DNA from: Rhynchonema sp. JSB1_4
Lineage: Eukaryota > Nematoda > Chromadorea > Monhysterida > Xyalidae
Reading direction: 5' to 3'
Length of the DNA: 64,000 nt
NCBI GenBank assembly: GCA_030248065.1
Contig: JASAMV010000441.1
Span: 62,001 to 126,000, forward strand
Shown here: one piece after another, positions 58,621-64,000 of the stretch
Position numbering within the stretch: position 1 is the stretch's first letter
Layout: every line of letters starts with the position of its first letter
Made by a program: the position numbers and the translations under genes
The notes under the pieces: generated by a model
The model's input: only the letters and a program-made list of their open reading frames with translations
What the model was told of the DNA's origin: nothing
Databases searched by the model: none

Positions 58621-59124
58621 CGCACTCAACCAACATGCCGCGCCAGTCTAAACTGGCAAAATGGCAACTTTTTTATGGGCACTATTGGCTCCCAAGACTG
58701 CCAAAAGGTATACCTATGCATGTTCGTCATCGCAGACGTGGCCGTGGACTGTGGCTGACACAAAAGTTTTGACGAAAGGTTTATTGCCGATAAGAGACAC
58801 ACAAGGCGCGCGTGCGTGGTGGACATTTATAATACATTTGGTACATCTTAGGTTATGTACAGTATGTGTAGGCCTTGTTGCGATGCCCGGGTTATTGTGG
58901 GATGGTTGACACATGTCGTTGGCTCACTCAAATGACATTGAATTTGGATTATAATAAGATAAACGACGTAAGTTCATTCTGTTGTTCGTCAGTCGAACGC
59001 GTTAACGGTTTGGGTCGGGCAGTTTTTTGCTCTTTTGGACCACGTGTCTTGTTTGTTACGCATGAAAAATCACACGCGCGCACAAGAGACAGCGAGATTG
59101 AAATGTACCCAACCGAGAGCGCTG

Positions 59125-59309
59125 TATAGTGAGACCACCAGATCATGAGACGCCTGTTACGGTTTCTCTTGTTTCGAAACATTTCGAAAACAACAGAAAG
59201 TGAACGTATGTATGTTTGTGCATTGTCGATTTCTCTTTCTATTGTTTTCGGAAAGTTTCGAAATACGTGGAACCGCAACAGACGTCTCATGAGGTGACGG
59301 CTGACTATA
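59125..59309. mobile_element. CATGAGAC-armed TIR element, copy 2
   Basis: The left end TATAGTGAGACCACCAGATC continues into ATGAGACGCCTGTTACGG. The right end GACGTCTCATGAGGTGAC finishes at GACTATA. The 185-base body carries TTTCGAAACATTTCG and its near complement. It is the same family as 23970-24144. Confidence 0.75.
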
Positions 59310-60529
59310 CCTTATGTGCTATTTTCGATGCGGTCGGTCTCACACGGACGGAAGGAAAATACAGCAGGTCATGATGAAGCAAGGAACATTCTGATAATGG
59401 ATTTGAGCCGGTGGGACGGAACGCCGACTGCGGTGACGGACTTGAATAAATACATGCATACATGTGCTAATAATTCGAAACTGAAAATAATGATGAAAAG
59501 GCTCCTGTACTGGGTGTGGATACAAGTATTGAAAAATCAAAAACTTGGTGGTCGGCTCGGCTCGGCCTTGCTACTATGACCTGATCCTAAGTTTTCATGT
59601 ATTTCAACACTTTACTGATGCCTTTAATTTCCACGAGCGCAAACGTTTTTCCAGCATACAGCTGATCAAACGGTTTTACACACACTTATCAAAGTTAGTG
59701 ACATCAGTAAATATCGAAATACAAAAAGTTACTGCACCAAGGCAAGGGCGCGGGCCCCACCGACCACCACAATAATCTGATTTTGCACACACACGCACAA
59801 TACCGGAGCTTTTCATTTTGAGACACACCCATACAGTATATCGAATAAAGCCTAATGAGCATCCTGTATTTTTGCTGAGTGCTGCCGATTTTGAACCAAA
59901 TTCTGTTCAGAGTCCAGGGGGCTTCAAGCGGTAACTCAAGTGTGTGGCGAACAAAGGAACGGATAGTGTCCGTTTATATACAGTACATATACGTCATTAA
60001 GAGAAGTTAGATGAATGTACGTCCACAACCAGCCCTGCGGCATTCGCATGTGAAACGAAAAACAAGCGAAAAAGCATAACACATTTTCTACCCTTGCTAC
60101 ATATAAGTATGTGATAATAGCAACTTTCAACGCATGCGAAATCTGAAAGCAGATTCAGATTCAGCTATGAAAATCTGGAATTTTCAGGAACTTTGGGCAG
60201 AAGAAATCGTCACCTGACAACCTCTGAAGCGGGCTGTCTTCCCGTTCGTACATGGAATCTAATCCACATACACTTACAAGTTCACAAAAATTACAACAAA
60301 CACGCAAGGCAACCTGTCAGTGTGAGTTTGATCGTCACCACAACAAAGACTAAAACAGCGGTGAAAAAACAGCGGGTGGAAAATGGTGGGAAAGCGCAAC
60401 CGAAGCCCGTTTTCGCAGATTTTTCATTACGAATCGCAACCTCACATGGACAGTTTGTATAGGCGCGCCGTAACTGAAAATTGGCAAACTCATGTGACAG
60501 TGATGACGTACATACATAGGTATGCACAT

Positions 60530-60730
60530 CAGTGGCGGATCCAGCTTTTGGCCAAGAGAGGGTCCAAATCCAAGAAGTAATTTTTATCTAGCGCTTGTTT
60601 AGAACTTCGCGCTTTTTACACCAGAAACTGCGCAAAATGTGACAATGCGCGCGTGGCGCGCGAAATTTTTGGCACTGTTATACGCACGCACGGGCATGGC
60701 CCCTGGCCTGGCCACCCTGGATTCGCCCTA
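60530..60730. mobile_element. CAGTGGCGGATCC-type element, copy 3 (opposite orientation)
   Basis: It begins CAGTGGCGGATCCAGCTTTT and contains TTGGCCAAGAG, TCTAGCGCTTGTTTAG and ACTTCGCGC, the complement of words in the 18726-19116 element. It probably ends near CACCCTGGATTCGCCC. Confidence 0.55.
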
Positions 60731-61001
60731 GATGCACATGTATACATATGTGTGACTGCGTGTTGTGACCCCAGATCTCGTCAAGTAATCATCATCTTGC
60801 TTGTGGTGTGACTGTTTGAGCCCAGAAAGTGACAGGACCGCACGCAAACGGCAAAAAATTGCGGAAGGATACCAAGACTGGGAAACTAATGAAAAAACTG
60901 TATTGCGACACCATCAAATGTCAGCGAAATTTGGCACTTTACCCAATGACATATGGAGAAGATTAAGTTTTGTGATGTAATCTGCCACAATTTGCTGCCA
61001 G

Positions 61002-61121
61002 ATATGTATGTATGAGCTGTCACAAAGTCTTTGACGTTTGAGATTCAGATTATGTAACGTTATATGTATGTATGAGCTGTCACAAAGTCTTTCACGTTTG
61101 AGATTCAGATTATGTAACGTT
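61002..61121. repeat. 60-bp perfect-register tandem duplication
   Basis: Two adjacent 60-base units each read TATGTATGAGCTGTCACAAA through CAGATTATGTAACGTTAT, differing at about one position (TTTGACG against TTTCACG). It looks like a recent local duplication. Confidence 0.85.
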
Positions 61122-61837
61122 ATCGGTTTTTTTTGCGCAGACAACAACACTGGTGCAATGGAGCAGCACATCGGCACACTCATATATTGACAATAAGTGT
61201 GGCGAAAACAACAAGTTTTTTCTTTCCGCGCGAATGTGCCCAAAAGAGCCAGCCAGCTGGACTCCTGGGGCGGGCCACCAACGATAAAGAGCTACTGAAG
61301 ATGATGGTTGAAAAGCAATAATAAACCGCAGCGCAGTAAACGTCTCGCGATGGTCATAGACGAGCAGGGAGCAAAGGGCGCGCTAGAGGGCGTAACCTGA
61401 TATCATTTTGTGCCATGTGTTTCGCGGATGAGCGCTCACCAGGAAAAAAATCTGTAAATTGCGTATGAGCAGCCAAGTATTTGACATTACAATGTGGTCA
61501 AACACGGAGCCCGGAAAACAAAACGCAAAGAAATAAAATCGAAGCAGTCTGATACTAAGTTCCCATTCCCATAGCGTAGTTTGTATGGCGGGCTTCCATT
61601 GAGATTTCATGGTTCAAACGCGATCAAACATCTTGATATTTTCAGGCCGTGTTCAGTCTTATTCCTGCTATATTTCTTTGATTATAACTATTTCTCACCC
61701 TTAGTGTCTGTCTTGCTTTTGTCATAAACAGAACACTACCCGGTACCAGTTACAGATGTCGAATGTGGAAATGAAGCTTTTGATCCAACCCATAACACGA
61801 AAGTTGGTCTCATGAATTGATTAATTAAAAACATGAA

Positions 61838-61912
61838 ACCCCCAACAGGCCGATCTTCCCGACGGGCGAGACGGGCGAGAGGGGCGAGAAGGGGCGAATT
61901 ACGGGCGAATTA
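61838..61912. repeat. GGGCGAGA block, left member of an inverted pair
   Basis: GGCCGATCTTCCCGACGGGC followed by GAGACGGGCGAGAGGGGCG. The same block occurs in reverse at 63588-63658. The two lie either side of the unknown gene at 62686-63299. Confidence 0.75.
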
Positions 61913-62164
61913 CGGGCGCACGTAAAGTATAGCATCGCCCGTATTACAAAGTTGCTTTCAACTTGTAACGGATGCAACATGAGACACATCGCCCCTAATC
62001 TCAGTTTAGGGTAGGGTGGCCCAAAAGTTTGCACACTGCGCGACCGTTATACAGTGTGGGTCTTATTTCACCGATGTGTATGATGCATACGGATACACAA
62101 CAAAGGACAATCAGCTTCCTGTTAATGTGTTCATTCATTGTGATAAACTTGTGTTCATACTATA

Positions 62165-62620
62165 GTTATGCGGATATTCATACAGACTTGACCCGAAACA
62201 TACAAATGAAACGATCGTGCACCATTTGATTATTCACAAGTTCGCAGCGAAAGCACAAAAATTGAGCGACAAAGGAAAAGTCGGGAAGAAGAACAGCAAA
62301 AAAACGTAACGGACCAGCCACAAATTATGTTTTCACTTTAGTGCAGCCTGTATTACATTGAAATGAAAAGACCGCGCACAATTTAATCATTCATAAAAAC
62401 ACCGAGATGGACCACGAATTTCAGCGACAAAGAAAAAGTCAGCCTGAAAAAAGAACCGTAGCAAAGAACAAACTGTGGAGTTCATTTAAATCTCTGTGTT
62501 ATGTACATACAAATTAATGATGGCGCACAATTTGATAATTGGTGAGATCAGCGACAAGGGACAAAAAATTGAGCGACAAACAAAAAGTCACGATGAAAAA
62601 TGTAGCGAAAAGACGCGTAA
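62165..62620. repeat. Three diverged copies of a GCGACAAA-containing unit
   Basis: Around 62165-62300, 62340-62470 and 62510-62620 the same order recurs: GCGCACAATTTGAT or its variants, CAGCGACAAAG, AAAAAGTC, GAAAAA and GTAGC. The units are roughly 130-150 bases. They lie downstream of the 62686-63299 gene on its own strand, so they may be partly in its 3' untranslated region. Confidence 0.55.
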
Positions 62621-62685
62621 AAACAGAAAACACACAAATTATCGTTCTCAATTATTAATCTCATCGTATTAATCACACATACCTT

Positions 62686-63299
62686 TTACGGTGACATGGA
62701 TGGGTCGTAGTCTTCCGACGGCCTACCGTTGTGTTCCTCATCGATGCTCAGCGGTTCGACGTATTTGCGATAATCGCAGCCGAATATGTTGAACAGCTGC
62801 CGCAGCACTTTTCGTTTCTCGCTTGCGTTCGAGTTTCGGATGTACTCCGCGGTGGCGTCGTGCATGTGCACCCATTTGTATCTGTCGCCCTGCTCTCCGT
62901 CATCCAGCAGGTGTACGTACGGGTATCTAAATTCAATTCCCATTTATTTTACGTCGACTTATCTTTTACTATGTGAAATCATCATATTCCGTACCTTTTG
63001 AACACACATTCGTTGTTGCAATGCACCAACTGCAGCGTGTGATGCCATTCGCCGTTCTTGATCGTGCTTTCTTGTGTCACGAAGAACCATCGGTGTTCTC
63101 CTTTCTTCGGCGGCTTGTCCATGTTGCGCACTGTAGTATCGGTTTCAGCACACAACAGGCATGCGCAGCCATTACGCTCCAGTGCCCTAATACATCCTGT
63201 AAAAGGCGTGTGAAATATTGAACCATTTTGGTCGTCCAGTTCAAATCCACAGAAGAAATTCAACTGTTTGCAGCAAGAAAACCTGTCTGCTGCGCACAT
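62686..63299 (-). CDS. Uncharacterised small two-exon gene
   Basis: I do not recognise the family. Exon 1 runs 62995-63299 from ATG (MCAADRFSCCKQL) and exon 2 62686-62926 to TAA. The junction (AAAAG|GTACGG to GAATTTAG|A) is in phase, giving 181 residues. Exon 1 is Cys-rich (CIRALERNGCACLLCAETD) and then reads KKGEHRWFFVTQESTIKNG and HHTLQLVHCNNECVFKR. Exon 2 reads YPYVHLLDDGEQGDRYKWVH, TAEYIRNSNASEKRKVLRQL and an acidic end. No signal peptide or membrane helix is visible. Alternatively exon 1 starts at an internal acceptor (CTTTTACAG, first base 63196) and earlier exons lie beyond 63299. The coding-like composition and consistent splice phase make a real gene likely. Confidence 0.6.
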
Positions 63300-64000
63300 G
63301 ACTCATGGCCACTCATACAACGGTGCGTTGCATGGGTCCCCAAGGACGAAGATTTCACAACTCGAAATGCACAACAATTGATTTTGTCACGTTCACAGAC
63401 CAACGTACAAAAATGTGTACCTCTAACGAACTGTTACGCTTTTGCATATGTAAATGCGCTAATGTGTACTAACAAGTAATTGGGAGCCGTGAAACATCAG
63501 TTTTGCAACAACCGTTACCATTGCATCACAATTTGACGCCGCCTATCCTTAAGCGTGGTGCATTACTTATTGGACACATTTCTCGCCCCTTCGCCCCTAA
63601 TTTTTTTCGCCCCTTCTCGCCCCTCTCGCCCGTCTCGCCCGTCGGGAAGATCGGCCCCCAACAAGAAAGGTTGCTGCGCTTATCAAATGCATTTTTAATT
63701 ATGAATATAAAAAGAAGAATCTTACAATAATGTCTGCCTCAGGCATTGATGGAAAACCAGTTTTGCGCTAAGCTAACTACAGATACATTTGAGTAAGCCA
63801 TGAAGGGGCATAACAGAGGAAGTTAACCGAAAGTTTGTGAAAAACGTCAACACCAACTCATAACTCTAAGTTGTTTTGAAATCTCTTTTCAGCCATACAC
63901 ATTGCGACTAGGAAGCTGTACAGTCAGAGATTCCAAACCCACAACGAAAGCCGAATCCATCCAGCTGATTAGGCTTATTGTAAGGTGGTTTACGTAGCTA
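63300..64000. other. Right edge of the window
   Basis: No exon is supported. It holds TGATGTTTCAC on the minus strand at 63489-63499, the right member of the GGGCGAGA inverted pair, and a final CTTATTGTAAGGTGGTTTAC that matches the GTGGTTGAC dispersed word. Confidence 0.45.
63588..63658. repeat. GGGCGAGA block, right member of an inverted pair
   Basis: CGCCCCTTCTCGCCCCTCTC and CGTCGGGAAGATCGGCCCC are the reverse complement of 61838-61912 over about 55 bases, with an added CGCCCCTAATTTTTTT segment. Confidence 0.75.

Larger units (their letters stand above)
47909..62685. other. Fifteen-kilobase gap with repeats only
   Basis: No gene can be supported. Present are several TIR or palindromic elements (48525-48735, 49100-49349, 51190-51255, 52163-52530, 55774-55902, 56894-57287, 57681-58010, 59125-59309, 60530-60730), GGCCTAAGC-rich sequence at 55060-55190, CA/GT-rich tracts, a 60-base tandem duplication at 61002-61121, and ACATACATA microsatellites. 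Longer predicted frames lie across these repeats or lack splice context. Single-exon genes of restricted distribution cannot be excluded. Confidence 0.5.

Noticed and set aside
1..64000. tRNA, rRNA, snRNA and spliced-leader RNA genes, and CRISPR arrays
   Set aside because: No convincing B-box, rRNA, snRNA or SL-like sequence was noticed by eye, and CRISPR is not expected in an animal genome. A covariance-model scan would be decisive.

Overview
This window looks like genomic DNA from a nematode. All recognised genes have introns with GT-AG boundaries (one apparent GC-AG), and many 3' splice sites end in TTTCAG. The three homeodomains resemble the nematode Hox proteins MAB-5, EGL-5 and PHP-3/NOB-1 more than insect or vertebrate ones. 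Gene density is modest, introns run from tens of bases to about 9 kb, and much of the non-coding DNA consists of palindromic or terminal-inverted-repeat (TIR) elements. I cannot name the species. The moderate base composition and repeat load would fit an early-branching or free-living lineage, but that is a guess.

Layout. At 51-1879 (+) lie the last three exons of the complex I subunit NDUFC2; its 5' end is outside the window. At 2028-5129 (+) is a complete five-exon tubulin-folding cofactor C gene starting only 148 bases after the NDUFC2 stop, a spacing compatible with a nematode operon. At 5435-6719 (-) is a theta-class glutathione S-transferase. From 9039 to 27172 (-) is a Hox region. It holds a PHP-3/NOB-1-like homeodomain with two downstream exons (9039-10517), a MAB-5-like homeodomain exon (13286-13605), an EGL-5-like gene (15388-16092), and five upstream exons (22783-27172) encoding polyglutamine, an Ala/Gly-rich region and a hexapeptide-like YGPWM motif. 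The upstream exons join in phase to the MAB-5-like homeodomain exon, giving 283 residues. All three homeodomain exons have a usable acceptor in the same phase, so exon sharing is possible.

From 37644 to 47908 (-) is a complete 15-exon GABA-gated anion channel beta-type subunit (LCCH3/GAB-1 group), which I reconstructed in phase from signal peptide to stop (592 residues). At 62686-63299 (-) is a small two-exon gene I do not recognise. The stretches 27.2-37.6 kb and 47.9-62.7 kb hold no gene I can support; they contain TIR elements, palindromes and short dispersed repeats.

The most striking signal is a word, TGATGTTTCA followed mostly by C, present at least 18 times on either strand (about 0.1 expected by chance). 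Roughly half the copies touch or lie within about 40 bases of an exon. It resembles both a 3' splice-site context and the CTGTTTCA core of nematode piRNA promoters. Other dispersed families include a GTGGTTGAC-containing word, GACCAGCGTAAA hairpins, GGTGTAAA palindromes, and several small TIR elements ending in TATAGT. One of these TIR elements ends 26 bases from the PHP-3-like homeodomain exon and has a second copy 47 kb away.
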